This document shows, piece by piece, positions 33,812 through 43,479 of a stretch of DNA of 64,000 bases. The notes under the pieces are model-generated. The model ran no database searches, was not told the DNA's origin, and worked only from the letters and a program-made list of their open reading frames with translations. The DNA is from Brumimicrobium sp. (GTDB taxonomy: Bacteria; Bacteroidota; Bacteroidia; Flavobacteriales_D; Crocinitomicaceae): assembly GCA_023957385.1 (NCBI GenBank), contig JAMLGZ010000002.1, forward strand, positions 248,001 through 312,000. Direction: 5' to 3'. Position 1 is the first letter of the stretch, and every line of letters begins with the position of its first letter. A program made the translations under genes and the position numbers.

Positions 33812-36610
33812 TTACTCTATCACCAACTTCTTTGTCTGATTCATTTCAGGGATACGCACTAAATAAATACCCTTAGAAAGCGTGCTTACATCTATACTTG
33901 TTCCATAGTTATCCGTATGTATTTCTTTCTGAAGCAACAATTGTCCATCCAAACTAATGATTTGTACATTTCCTTTGATAGGATGATTCCAAGCTATATT
34001 TACAATACCTTGAGTTGGGTTAGGATAAAGCTTCAGTTCATAGCTAAGTTCTTTCTCCTTTGGGACATCTAGGTAATAAGAATCATTGAGTTGAGGTAAG
34101 GAGATGTAACTCGGGAAGTCGTCATTAAATTCATAAGTAATGGTAGCATTTTGTGGTGTATATGTATGTCCTTGATACATGTATGTTTTACTTTCTCCCG
34201 GATTCCATCTAAAGAACTCATTATCTTCATTTGGAAGATGTGGATTACTTTGGTATTTAGGATAATTGGAGCTACTCAAAAGAAATTTAATCTGATGATT
34301 TTTCCCAAAAGTATGCCCCAATGGAAGAAGGTCAAATTGGAAATAATAATAGGTATTATTGTCGATATTGGTCAGTAGAATAGTTTCGTTCGTGTCTCTA
34401 TCAAAGATAGATTTAGCATATTCTCTAGCTCTTGCATTTACCACTCCTTCAGTGATAAGCATTTCTCTTCCATCTGGATAAACATCTACTACTCTGACCA
34501 TGACATCAAAATCAGTTTTGGCAGTAGGGTATCCTGTTGTATGTCCTTTTGCATAAATTCCTGCTTTTGGGAAACCAACAAAAGTTAAGGTGTCTGTTAA
34601 AGGTGCAGAAGTGAATTGCAGTACATCTGAGCGGTTCATGGTAAGATTTATATAATTTGGATTAGCTAAATCCATAGAACCTTGTGATTTTTGTGTATTG
34701 TCAGGAGTTTTTGGAATCATATTATTTCCCCCAATGGTAACTACAGGGTTATTTGGGTTGGCAACGTAACTCAAAACACCTTCATTTTGTGTGGGTATAT
34801 TTCCATCGGTAGTTTTGTTTTGATGTAGATAAAATATCTTTTCTGTAATTCCTTTTTTAAATGGTAGAGAATCTGCACCCATCCAATAATTACCAACTCC
34901 TAGATTATCGTTATCATTTGTTGGTCCTGAGATATACATACGGATATCTTTTTTATTATCAAGAGCATTTACATCTGTTGCCCCCAGCGCTTGTGGTAAA
35001 TAAAAAAGAGGATCGTCATTGACAGGGATAGCATAGGTAAGAGAGCTTATATTCCCTCCATTATCTTTTAGTTGAAATGGGACATTGGGTAGTGCTGCTT
35101 TTCCCCCTAGATAATTGAGGAATTTATAATAAGGAATAATATAATTTTGAGAAGGGATGCGTATGGTATTTGTCCCTAGGGTTTGCCAATCATTAGATTC
35201 AGGAATGATAAAATAAGGTTCTCCCCCAAGGTATTTCTTATACCAGCTCATCAATTCTGAATTATAGATATTATAAGCTAAGGAAGTGTCAGTAGTAAGA
35301 TCTAAATCACCCTCTAAATCAAAATTTAGTGTTTCGAAAACATTATCAGGATAAACCATGTCACCCACTTTGTTGCTACCTATGGTTTGATGCGTCCAGG
35401 GACCAATTATCAACTTCTGAGTTGATGTTGGGTTTTGTTCTTTGATTTTACGGAATGTTTCAATTTGTCCATTGATGAAAATATCCCACCATCCTGTAAG
35501 ATGATATCCGGGCATGTTTAGATTTTTATAACGGGAGGTAGTTCCATTGGCCTGAGAATATCCAGCATTATCTATAGGAGCCATGGATGCATCTAAGTCG
35601 ATACGATGAATAGAGGTTGGATGAGAACCCGAAGGAGATCCATTCAATTCATCGGCTACGAACCAATCAATTAAATCATTGGCAAGAGTCAAGTTATCTG
35701 TATAATTATAGTCAGAAGGACTGTGTATATTGTTGTAAATATTTCCACCATCAACAACATTTGAATCATTGTGAACGCCATTTAAGATTTGTCCGGTAAT
35801 CCAACCTGAAACCAAGGAGTTTCTAAAGACACCATTATGAAAAAGGGTAGTATTATAGTGTTCATTAGTGGCAACAATAGGTAGATAACATTTAATAGGA
35901 TTATCTTTAGTAAAGGGCATATCTGAAATACCTTGATATTGCGTATTTCCTAAAGCAGATGCCCCAAACATTCCTATTCTTCCATTAGAATAACTTATGG
36001 TATCATTTATTCCATCTTTATTAAAATCAAATATACGATACGCACTATCGGCTAAATAGTATATTGTTTCACTACCATCGTGATGGTGAAGGGCGTTGTT
36101 GTTGTCATTTAAAGTAGTAATATCCATGGGGATAGTATTATTCGGATGATAAGGAGCTTTTGGCCAAGAATCAGAGTACATAGGAAAATAAACACCTTCA
36201 CTTTCATATCTACCTCTCATATCTTGGGTTGCATAAGCATATCCCATCATAGGGAATAAAGTACCTCCGGTCTCATCATCTTTTCCGTAAGGAGTTCGAG
36301 TTAAGATTATTGGTAATCGATAACTCTCCTTAGTAATATTGGTATTATCATAGATGATAAACTGCGTATTTTTGGGTATAATTTGGACAGTGTAATTAGT
36401 GCCGCCTATATTAATAGTTGTAACTACAGAATCCATAAAAATGGGTAGATAAATGTTAGTAGCTAATTTGGTTCCATCACTCATTGGGATAGAGATTACT
36501 TCTTTTTTGATGAGTTCGTCCATATTATCTATTTGTCCATTAGGAATAATCTGAGAGTTGGAAGAGAAAATTAAGCTTAGAAATAATAATATTGTACAGA
36601 GATGTTTCAT
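33812..36610 (-). CDS. Secreted CocE/NonD-type (S15-like) hydrolase with T9SS sorting domain
   Basis: This 932-aa alpha/beta hydrolase has a signal peptide (MKHLCTILLFLSLIFSSNSQ). The family motif LTRTPYGKD...ATQDMRGRYESEGVYFPM is followed by the nucleophile elbow GRIGMFGASALGNTQYQ (Ser in GASALG). A likely acid lies in the YKNLNMPGYHLTGWWDIF region and a catalytic His in GPWTHQTIG. A jelly-roll C-terminal domain follows (VMVRVVDVYPDGREMLITEGVVNARARE). The end is a T9SS type-A sorting domain (LKLYPNPTQGIVNIAWN...GIYLVRIPEMNQTKKLVIE). Relatives are X-Pro dipeptidyl peptidases, cocaine esterase and glutaryl-7-ACA acylases. It is probably an extracellular peptidase or acylase; the substrate is open. 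Confidence 0.92.
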   Translation of the reverse strand: MKHLCTILLFLSLIFSSNSQIIPNGQIDNMDELIKKEVISIPMSDGTKLATNIYLPIFMDSVVTTINIGGTNYTVQIIPKNTQFIIYDNTNITKESYRLPIILTRTPYGKDDETGGTLFPMMGYAYATQDMRGRYESEGVYFPMYSDSWPKAPYHPNNTIPMDITTLNDNNNALHHHDGSETIYYLADSAYRIFDFNKDGINDTISYSNGRIGMFGASALGNTQYQGISDMPFTKDNPIKCYLPIVATNEHYNTTLFHNGVFRNSLVSGWITGQILNGVHNDSNVVDGGNIYNNIHSPSDYNYTDNLTLANDLIDWFVADELNGSPSGSHPTSIHRIDLDASMAPIDNAGYSQANGTTSRYKNLNMPGYHLTGWWDIFINGQIETFRKIKEQNPTSTQKLIIGPWTHQTIGSNKVGDMVYPDNVFETLNFDLEGDLDLTTDTSLAYNIYNSELMSWYKKYLGGEPYFIIPESNDWQTLGTNTIRIPSQNYIIPYYKFLNYLGGKAALPNVPFQLKDNGGNISSLTYAIPVNDDPLFYLPQALGATDVNALDNKKDIRMYISGPTNDNDNLGVGNYWMGADSLPFKKGITEKIFYLHQNKTTDGNIPTQNEGVLSYVANPNNPVVTIGGNNMIPKTPDNTQKSQGSMDLANPNYINLTMNRSDVLQFTSAPLTDTLTFVGFPKAGIYAKGHTTGYPTAKTDFDVMVRVVDVYPDGREMLITEGVVNARAREYAKSIFDRDTNETILLTNIDNNTYYYFQFDLLPLGHTFGKNHQIKFLLSSSNYPKYQSNPHLPNEDNEFFRWNPGESKTYMYQGHTYTPQNATITYEFNDDFPSYISLPQLNDSYYLDVPKEKELSYELKLYPNPTQGIVNIAWNHPIKGNVQIISLDGQLLLQKEIHTDNYGTSIDVSTLSKGIYLVRIPEMNQTKKLVIE

Positions 36611-36666
36611 GAAGTGAATGTTTTATCTGACTAAAGTATAAAAAAAATAGTATATATAAAAGACAA

Positions 36667-36690
36667 GAGAGAAAGCGGGCGCTCTCTCTC
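36667..36690 (-). other. GC-rich hairpin upstream of the CocE-type gene
   Basis: On the minus strand GAGAGAGAGCG and CGCTTTCTCTC pair, with one G-U wobble, around a CC loop. It stands out in AT-rich surroundings, 57 bp upstream of the hydrolase start and about 80 bp past the terminator of the gene at 36817. It could be a second terminator, a leader hairpin or mRNA-stabilising structure. No proper T-run follows. Confidence 0.4.
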
Positions 36691-36770
36691 CTGTGCAACA
36701 CTACTACTTATGAAACCTAACACTCATACCAAACGAAATTCAATTTTAGATATTGTGTAAAAGGCATAAA

Positions 36771-36797
36771 AAAGCCCCAACATAATGTTGAGGCTTT
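36771..36797 (-). terminator. Intrinsic terminator of the 36817-38757 gene
   Basis: On the minus strand AAAGCCTCAACAT pairs with ATGTTGGGGCTTT, the odd pair being a G-U wobble in this orientation, and a T-run follows. It lies about 20 bp after the stop codon. Confidence 0.8.
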
Positions 36798-36816
36798 CCT
36801 ATTAGAATAAATATTC

Positions 36817-38757
36817 TTATTTATTTACAATTAATTTATGAGTAACTGTATTGTTATCAGCATTTAATTTAATGAAGTAAACTCCGTTAGCAAAAGAAGA
36901 AGCATCAATAGTGATCTCATTCTTTCCTGCCATAGTTTTTCCATTATCAACTGTAGCAACAATATTTCCAGCTAAATCTGTAACTGTATAAGAAACATTA
37001 GCGCTTTCTTTTAAGTTAAAGCTAACTGTAGTTTCATTATTAGTTGGGTTAGGATAAACTCTTGATTGAATTGTATTGATTGTATTTTTTTCAACACTTA
37101 AAGTTGGATCAAAGTTTAATCTAATTACAGGGATTGAAGTAAATGTACCCCATTTGTATCCAACACCATCAGAGTAGTTTAACCAAGCTTGAGCTCCTAA
37201 ATCATTTTCTCCAGCAGCAGCAAATTCAACGGTTTCAGCCCAAACTTCTAGGTAAGCAAGATAAGTCTTTCCAGCTTCTAGTGTGATTGGATTATCAAAC
37301 ACTAAAGTTTGAAATTGTTGAGCTTGACTTGTAGCTGTTACCTCAAAAGGAGCAGAAACCTCATCAATATATATCCAATAATCATCAATAGTTCCTGCAT
37401 TAGGATTAATCTCTAAGATAGAAGCAGAAACTTGAGCTCCTACGGTAGTTCCGGTATATAATCTAAATGTAATACCAGTTAAATCTTGATCTGCGAATAT
37501 ATCATAAGATGTACCAATTCCCTTGATCGCAACTGGAACGCCACCCATTGATAATCCATTTCTAGGAAATTGTGAAAATGGTGACCCTGCATCAGCAGCA
37601 TACAAATAATCAGTAACAGTAAACTTAACTGGTGTAAATGGACCATTATTGCTTAAATTATCGTCTACTTCAGTTAATGATAAGCTTGGAGTTACTTCGT
37701 AGTTACCTAAATCACTTGGAGTATAGGTAGCAACAACTGTATCTCTGTCTCCAGAGTTTAAAGAATATGCAGAAGAGGAAGCAGACTCATTTCCATTTGG
37801 AGCTGCTATACTTAAATCTAATTTAATACCATTTAGAGCATTCATACCTTGATTTTTTATACCAGCATTAAATGAGAAATCCATTTGAGTTGCTTGTGTT
37901 AACGGAATTTGAGAGTATTTATAAGCTTCAACATCCCAATTCTCATAAGTTTTTACTAAATCATTATCAGATTTCTTAACAATTTTAACATCGTCTATTC
38001 TCCATCCATAAGTTACCCAAACATTTGGATTGGTAGCTTGTGCAGGCACATCAGTCGTCCAGCGAAAACGAATTCTTACTGCAGAAGCATCTCCGCTAAT
38101 AGCATTCTCAATGTCTGCTTCAACAAGATCTGGGTTAGGATATGCAGAACCTCCGGTACTAGTTAACATTCCTTTTCCTCCGTTATCATAAACAGATACC
38201 CAATTTGTACCATCTACGCTAACTTGAACTTCTTGTCTATCATAGAATTTAGCACCAAATTGTTCAAATTGTAGAACTACCTTTGGCACACCTCCTGATA
38301 AAGAAAATATGTCAATTGGATCACTAGTTAAAGTATAAACTACTCCTAACCATTGTGTACCTGGTGCTGGTGAAGGAACACCGTTGTTAACCATCGCGTA
38401 TTTGTTTCCTGAGGTTGAAGTAATTCTTTTAACATTACCTGTCCATCCATGTCCATTGGCATCACTATCAATTACCCAACCGTAATTTGGAGTATTAGGA
38501 ATTGGATCTGGAGAGCTGTTTGTAGCATCAATTGTCCAAGTAAAACCATTTAGTTTTGTTGCTACACCAGCATTAATAGTTACTGTAGAGTCAAAGTTTT
38601 CGTGGAAAATCGCTTCTCCTACCGCTTTATTTATGACTGGATTAGTAGCAGGCTTAACATACTCTGTTTGTAAATCTGTACGAATCAGTCTATTTTGTGC
38701 TATTACTAGGCTGGAAGACCCTAATAACAACATTCCAAAAAGTATTTTTTTATTCAT
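36817..38757 (-). CDS. Secreted T9SS cargo protein, multi-domain beta-sandwich
   Basis: This 646-aa protein has a signal peptide MNKKILFGMLLLGSSSLVIAQ. A first domain resembles choice-of-anchor/MAM-type jelly rolls (EAIFHENFDSTVTINAGVATKLNGFTWTIDA ... VTYGWRIDDVKIVK). It is followed by Ig/CARDB-like segments (FNAGIKNQGMNALNGIKLDLSIAAPNGN, VVATYTPSDLGNYEVTPSLSLTEVDDNLSNNGPFTP) and a further beta domain. The end is a T9SS type-A sorting domain (SRVYPNPTNNETTVSFNLKESANVSYTVTDLAGN...GVYFIKLNADNNTVTHKLIVNK). No catalytic motif is seen; adhesion or glycan binding is plausible but unproven. It has its own promoter and terminator. Confidence 0.88.
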   Translation of the reverse strand: MNKKILFGMLLLGSSSLVIAQNRLIRTDLQTEYVKPATNPVINKAVGEAIFHENFDSTVTINAGVATKLNGFTWTIDATNSSPDPIPNTPNYGWVIDSDANGHGWTGNVKRITSTSGNKYAMVNNGVPSPAPGTQWLGVVYTLTSDPIDIFSLSGGVPKVVLQFEQFGAKFYDRQEVQVSVDGTNWVSVYDNGGKGMLTSTGGSAYPNPDLVEADIENAISGDASAVRIRFRWTTDVPAQATNPNVWVTYGWRIDDVKIVKKSDNDLVKTYENWDVEAYKYSQIPLTQATQMDFSFNAGIKNQGMNALNGIKLDLSIAAPNGNESASSSAYSLNSGDRDTVVATYTPSDLGNYEVTPSLSLTEVDDNLSNNGPFTPVKFTVTDYLYAADAGSPFSQFPRNGLSMGGVPVAIKGIGTSYDIFADQDLTGITFRLYTGTTVGAQVSASILEINPNAGTIDDYWIYIDEVSAPFEVTATSQAQQFQTLVFDNPITLEAGKTYLAYLEVWAETVEFAAAGENDLGAQAWLNYSDGVGYKWGTFTSIPVIRLNFDPTLSVEKNTINTIQSRVYPNPTNNETTVSFNLKESANVSYTVTDLAGNIVATVDNGKTMAGKNEITIDASSFANGVYFIKLNADNNTVTHKLIVNK

Positions 38758-38783
38758 TGTTTTATAATATTATAAAGTTTCTA

Positions 38784-38791
38784 CAAATATA
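38784..38791 (-). promoter_or_regulatory. Promoter (-7 TATATTTG) of the T9SS cargo gene
   Basis: This is an exact TAnnTTTG match, 26 bp upstream of the ATG at 38757. Confidence 0.6.
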
Positions 38792-38910
38792 AAAACTTTT
38801 GGTTATTAACTATATACAACGCTATTTTTAACAAAAGAGTTGGAAAGTTCTCTATTATAAAAGATAAATCATTATATTACACCTTTTAAAAAAATAAAAC
38901 GTGATTTGTG

Positions 38911-41706
38911 ATGAATGTTAAGATTGTTTCTTTCCTTTTATTTACCATTATCTCATTGGGTAGTTTTGCTCAGAAAAAAAGTATAGATTATACGGTTTAT
39001 GACTCGTGGAAAACACTATCTAGTCCTGAAATTTCTAGCAGTGGTAATTTTGTTTATTATCAGATAAAACCGTATAAAGGAGATGGTATATTGTTTCTCT
39101 ATAACCATACAAAGGAGAAAATTAATCAATTTAGTAGAGGTGAAAAGGCGACTCTGAATCAATCAGAGAATCTATTGGCGTTTATGATAACTCCGGGTTA
39201 TGACACTCTGCGCAACTTAGAATTAGCTAAAGTTAAGAAAGAAAAATGGGTAAAAGATTCGTTGGGCTTATACTGGATTAAAAAAGATACACTTACTAAA
39301 ATTCCGAATGTTTTAACGTTTAGTATTCCCAAATTCGGAAATGTGATTGGATATACTGTGATAAAGGATTCATTAAAAGTAAATACTGCATCTAAGAAAA
39401 TAAAAAAGACAAAAAAATCAGCAAAAGAGAAACCCGAAATTAAATCAGATGGAAACACATTATTTGTACTAAATCCTGAAAATCTAAAAGTAGTTTCTTT
39501 CTCTAATGTTAAAGATTTTAAATTTAACGATGACGGTAGTCTTCTTTTCTTCACTACACATGAGAAAACAAAAGATTCCACTATTTTGCGAGCCTATCTA
39601 TATGATATAAAGCAGGATAAGAAAATTGTCTCTTACACCAGATATAGTGATATAGGACCATTTAAATTTACTGAAAAAGGCAATCAATTAGCTTTTATGG
39701 CATCTTTAGATACTGCCAAGCAAACAAGGTTGTATGCTATTTATTCATGGAAGATGGATGGAAATCAACCTACGATGTGGGTGAGTCCAACACGAGTCGA
39801 TTTTCAAAATAATCTTACTCCTAGCCCAAATGGTAAGCTGGAATTCTCTCAAGATGGGAAGAAATTATTTTTTGGATTATATGAGAGACCCCAAAAAGAA
39901 TTTAAAGATACCTTGTTAGACAGCGAAAAAGCGAAATTGGATGTTTGGCATTATCAAGATAAACGTAACCAACCTCAACAATTAAAAGAACTTAAAAAAG
40001 ACCAAAAAAAGAGCTTCTTAACAGTCTTTCATATTGTAGATAATTCAATTGTACAATTAGAAAATGATACTTTAGCAGTTTCCCTACTAGATAAAGGGAA
40101 CACGCGTATTGGATATGCTTCTTCTAATGCACAATATGAAGCTTCTTATAACTGGGTATATCCTTGGCCGGAAGATTCTTATTTTATAGATTTAGAATCA
40201 GGAAAAATACAGAAGATAAAAGATAAAATAGAGTATCCGTATGGAATATCACCTAAAGGAACCAGATATTTATATTATAAAGAGAACCAATATTATAGCA
40301 TTGATTTAAAGTCACAAGAAGAAATTTGTATTACTTGTTCAGTAAAAGATGTTATCTGGTATTCGGATATAAATGGGCAGATTTATGATGCAGAACCTGA
40401 AGGAGTTGTTGGTTATACAAATGAAGATAAGCTACTCATAAACTCTCGCTATGATATTTGGGAATATGATTTTGAGCGTAACCAACTGCGATGTGTTACC
40501 CAACAAATTGGAGAGAAGAATACAATGGTTTTACGTATTCTTAATCTAGAAAAGGATAGTACTTTTATACATTTATCTAATACATTGGTAAAGGGAGTGA
40601 ATCAAGAAACGTATGAAGAATCAATATATCGATTTAATTCGGAAAATATTCTTGACACAAACTCCATATATATGGTTGATAATAAGATGATTGCTTTTGC
40701 AAAATCAACTCTCTCAGATAAAATCATTTTTCGTCAAATGGATGTAAAAAATTATCCAGAAGTATATTATTCTAGTATGAATCTGCAAAAACCTCAAAAA
40801 ATTTCTGAAACTAATCCACAACAAGAAGAATATATATGGCCAACAGTAGAGATGATTCACTGGACGTCTTATGAGGGGGAAAAATTGAAAGGGTTAGTGT
40901 ACAAACCAGAAGATTTTGATTCTTCTAAAAGTTATCCTTTAATCGTATATTATTATGAAAGGTCGAGTGATATGAAGAATATGTATTCATCACCCAGACC
41001 TACTGCTTCTATTATTTATCCAACAGAATATACTTCTGCCGGATATATCGTGTTCATGCCAGATATTAATTATAAACCTGGATATCCAGGGAAAAGCGCA
41101 TATAATTGTATTATGAGCGGTACGGATGAGGTATTGCGTCGTTTTCCCAATATTGACAGTATGCGTATGGGCTTACAAGGGCAGTCGTGGGGTGGCTATC
41201 AAACAGCACATTTAGTAACATTAACACACCGTTATAAAGCCGCTATGGCCGGTGCCCCAGTAAGTAATATGATTTCTGCTTATGGAGGTATTCGTTGGGG
41301 GATGGGAATTAACCGCGCCTTCCAGTATGAGCATGGACAAAGTAGAATAGGAGCTACAATATGGGAAAAACCTGATTTGTATATTGAAAATTCTCCCTTG
41401 TTTGGAGTGCCTAATATAACAACACCTTTATTGATAATGAGTAATGATAACGATGGGGCGGTTCCGTGGTATCAAGGAATAGAAATGTTTATGGCAATGA
41501 AACGTATGGGGAAACAAGTATGGATGCTGAATTATAACGGTGATGAACATAATCTTATGAAGGAGACAAATCGTATTGATTTAAGCATACGTATGCGTCA
41601 ATTTTTTGATTATTATCTATTGAATAAACCTGCTCCAAAATGGTTAATAGATGGCGTTCCGGCTCTTCAGAAGGGCAAAGAGAACAGATTAGAAATGAAA
41701 GAATAA
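38911..41706 (+). CDS. Prolyl oligopeptidase-family (S9) serine peptidase
   Basis: This 931-aa protein has a signal peptide MNVKIVSFLLFTIISLGSFAQ. A long beta-propeller-like N-terminal region with WD/PD40-type repeats is followed by a C-terminal alpha/beta-hydrolase domain. The catalytic triad is visible: Ser in GLQGQSWGGYQTAHLVT, Asp in SNDNDGAVPWYQG and His in YNGDEHNLMKE. The lead-in KGLVYKPEDFDSSKSYPLIVYYYERSSD is typical of S9 enzymes. It probably cleaves peptides in the periplasm or at the cell surface. The frame is open from a GTG at 38908, but the adjacent ATG at 38911 begins the signal peptide directly. The inserted Lys-rich stretch near residues 155-172 is unusual. No T9SS domain is present. 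Confidence 0.92.
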   Translation: MNVKIVSFLLFTIISLGSFAQKKSIDYTVYDSWKTLSSPEISSSGNFVYYQIKPYKGDGILFLYNHTKEKINQFSRGEKATLNQSENLLAFMITPGYDTLRNLELAKVKKEKWVKDSLGLYWIKKDTLTKIPNVLTFSIPKFGNVIGYTVIKDSLKVNTASKKIKKTKKSAKEKPEIKSDGNTLFVLNPENLKVVSFSNVKDFKFNDDGSLLFFTTHEKTKDSTILRAYLYDIKQDKKIVSYTRYSDIGPFKFTEKGNQLAFMASLDTAKQTRLYAIYSWKMDGNQPTMWVSPTRVDFQNNLTPSPNGKLEFSQDGKKLFFGLYERPQKEFKDTLLDSEKAKLDVWHYQDKRNQPQQLKELKKDQKKSFLTVFHIVDNSIVQLENDTLAVSLLDKGNTRIGYASSNAQYEASYNWVYPWPEDSYFIDLESGKIQKIKDKIEYPYGISPKGTRYLYYKENQYYSIDLKSQEEICITCSVKDVIWYSDINGQIYDAEPEGVVGYTNEDKLLINSRYDIWEYDFERNQLRCVTQQIGEKNTMVLRILNLEKDSTFIHLSNTLVKGVNQETYEESIYRFNSENILDTNSIYMVDNKMIAFAKSTLSDKIIFRQMDVKNYPEVYYSSMNLQKPQKISETNPQQEEYIWPTVEMIHWTSYEGEKLKGLVYKPEDFDSSKSYPLIVYYYERSSDMKNMYSSPRPTASIIYPTEYTSAGYIVFMPDINYKPGYPGKSAYNCIMSGTDEVLRRFPNIDSMRMGLQGQSWGGYQTAHLVTLTHRYKAAMAGAPVSNMISAYGGIRWGMGINRAFQYEHGQSRIGATIWEKPDLYIENSPLFGVPNITTPLLIMSNDNDGAVPWYQGIEMFMAMKRMGKQVWMLNYNGDEHNLMKETNRIDLSIRMRQFFDYYLLNKPAPKWLIDGVPALQKGKENRLEMKE

Positions 41707-41759
41707 ACTTTTGGAGTAACCAATTGTTCAGAAATCCGAGAAAAGGATTCCGAAACTTC

Positions 41760-41788
41760 TTTGTTTTAAAAAGAACTTCGTATTTTTG
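41760..41788 (+). promoter_or_regulatory. Promoter (-33 TTTG, N17, -7 TATTTTTG) of aldehyde dehydrogenase
   Basis: TTTG at 41760-41763 and TATTTTTG at 41781-41788 are separated by 17 bp, the best full match to the Bacteroidota primary-sigma promoter in the window. The ATG is 25 bp downstream. Confidence 0.75.
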
Positions 41789-41813
41789 TAATGGATAAAA
41801 AAAACGATTAAGC

Positions 41814-43361
41814 ATGGCTCAAATTAATATCAAGAAAGTATTAAAAGAATTAGATCTTACAGAGGCGGTAAATAACGGTGCTTCAACAGGGTCAAAATGG
41901 TTGAAAACCAAAGGAGAAAAGATTGACTCAATTACTCCTGTAAATGCTTCTATTATTGGAAGTGTAAATGCTGCTTCTGTAGCTGATTACAATAAAGTAT
42001 TAGATGTTGCTCGAAAAGGATTTATAGAGTGGAGAAAATGGACTGCACCCAAAAGAGGTGAGGTTGTTCGTCAATTTGGTCTTGCTTTGCGCGAAAAGAA
42101 AGAAGCATTGGGAGCCCTTGTGTCATACGAAATGGGAAAATCATATCAAGAAGGATTAGGCGAGGTACAAGAAATGATTGATATCTGTGATTTTGCTTTA
42201 GGATTATCCAGACAATTATATGGATTGACTATTCAATCTGAGCGCCCAGGACATAGAATGATGGAACAATGGCACCCATTAGGTGTTGTAGGTATTATAT
42301 CTGCATTTAATTTCCCTGTAGCAGTTTGGAGTTGGAATACAGCACTTGCTTGGGTGTGTGGTGATGTATGTGTATGGAAACCGTCTGAAAAAACTCCATT
42401 AACTGCAGTTGCTTGTCAAAAGATTATTCAAAAAGTATTCGAAGCAAATAATGTTCCTGAGGGAGTATCCAATATTGTAATTGGAGATCCTGAGATTGGA
42501 AAAGCCATGGCAAATGATGTACGTGTTGATTTAGTTTCTGCTACTGGTTCTACTCGAATGGGTAAATCTGTAGCTCAGGCAGTTGCTGCTCGATTGGGTA
42601 AATCTTTACTTGAATTAGGAGGTAACAATGCAATTATTATCACTCCAGATGCAGACTTAAAATTAGTTGTGCCGGGAGCTGTCTTTGGTGCTGTAGGTAC
42701 TGCTGGACAACGTTGTACTTCAACAAGAAGATTAATTATTCATGAAAGTATCTTTAGTAAAGTAACAAAAGTAATTACCGATGCATATAAGCAATTACGT
42801 ATTGGTGATCCTTTGGATGAGAAGAATCACGTAGGTCCTCTTATTGATAAAGATGCTGTGAAGAACTATCTAGAAGCAATCAAAGCTGCCAAGAAAGCAG
42901 GAGGTAAAGTATTGGTAGAAGGTGGTGTTCTTACTGGCAAAGGATATGAATCAGGCTGTTATGTAAAACCAGCCATCTTTGAAGTAGAGAATCATTATGA
43001 CATCGTACAGCATGAAACATTTGCTCCTATCCTATATGTTATCAAATATAAGGGAGATGTGAGAAATGCAATTGCGCTACAAAATGGTGTTGTTCAGGGA
43101 TTATCCTCTTCTATTATGACAACCAATATTCGTGAAGCGGAGTTATTCCTTTCTCCAGAAGGTTCTGATTGTGGTATTGCTAATGTAAATATTGGTACTT
43201 CAGGGGCTGAAATAGGCGGAGCTTTTGGTGGAGAAAAAGAAACAGGTGGTGGTAGAGAATCTGGCTCAGATGCATGGAAAACATATATGAGAAGACAAAC
43301 AAATACAGTGAATTATACAACAGAACTTCCTTTAGCTCAAGGGATTAAATTCGATTTGTAA
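41814..43361 (+). CDS. Aldehyde dehydrogenase, ALDH7 (aminoadipate-semialdehyde) type
   Basis: This 515-aa NAD(P)+-dependent aldehyde dehydrogenase shows cofactor motif ISAFNFPVAVWSWNTALAWVCGDVCVWKPSEKTPL, Glu in KSLLELGGNNAI and catalytic Cys in GTAGQRCTSTRRLI. The N-terminus (MAQINIKKVLKELDLTEAVNNGASTGSKWL) and IGTSGAEIGGAFGGEKETGGGRESGSDAWK near the C-terminus resemble ALDH7A1/antiquitin. ALDH7 oxidises alpha-aminoadipate semialdehyde in lysine catabolism. The substrate assignment is by family only; other lysine-degradation genes are not in the window. It is monocistronic, with a strong promoter and terminator. Confidence 0.92.
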   Translation: MAQINIKKVLKELDLTEAVNNGASTGSKWLKTKGEKIDSITPVNASIIGSVNAASVADYNKVLDVARKGFIEWRKWTAPKRGEVVRQFGLALREKKEALGALVSYEMGKSYQEGLGEVQEMIDICDFALGLSRQLYGLTIQSERPGHRMMEQWHPLGVVGIISAFNFPVAVWSWNTALAWVCGDVCVWKPSEKTPLTAVACQKIIQKVFEANNVPEGVSNIVIGDPEIGKAMANDVRVDLVSATGSTRMGKSVAQAVAARLGKSLLELGGNNAIIITPDADLKLVVPGAVFGAVGTAGQRCTSTRRLIIHESIFSKVTKVITDAYKQLRIGDPLDEKNHVGPLIDKDAVKNYLEAIKAAKKAGGKVLVEGGVLTGKGYESGCYVKPAIFEVENHYDIVQHETFAPILYVIKYKGDVRNAIALQNGVVQGLSSSIMTTNIREAELFLSPEGSDCGIANVNIGTSGAEIGGAFGGEKETGGGRESGSDAWKTYMRRQTNTVNYTTELPLAQGIKFDL

Positions 43362-43382
43362 TTTTAAACCATAAATAAATAA

Positions 43383-43415
43383 AAATAAGGCTGTTGAAAG
43401 ACAGCCTTATTTTTT
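43383..43415 (+). terminator. Intrinsic terminator of aldehyde dehydrogenase
   Basis: AAATAAGGCTGT/ACAGCCTTATTT (loop TGAAAG) runs into TTTTT, 22 bp after the stop. It may also catch minus-strand transcripts of the rhodanese-thioredoxin gene. Confidence 0.85.
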
Positions 43416-43479
43416 AATCCCATATAGTCAGGTAGTTTACATTTAAGAGCACTGCCTCAAACTTTCTACTATTCCCCAA

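Noticed and set aside
33812..41706. Two large hydrolase frames each of 932 codons before start correction (CocE-type and S9)
   Set aside because: The equal length is coincidence: different folds, motifs, strands and C-termini; not a duplication.
41720..41758. Weak inverted repeat after the S9 peptidase as terminator
   Set aside because: TTCAGAAATCC and GGATTCCGAA pair only with mismatches and no T-run follows directly.
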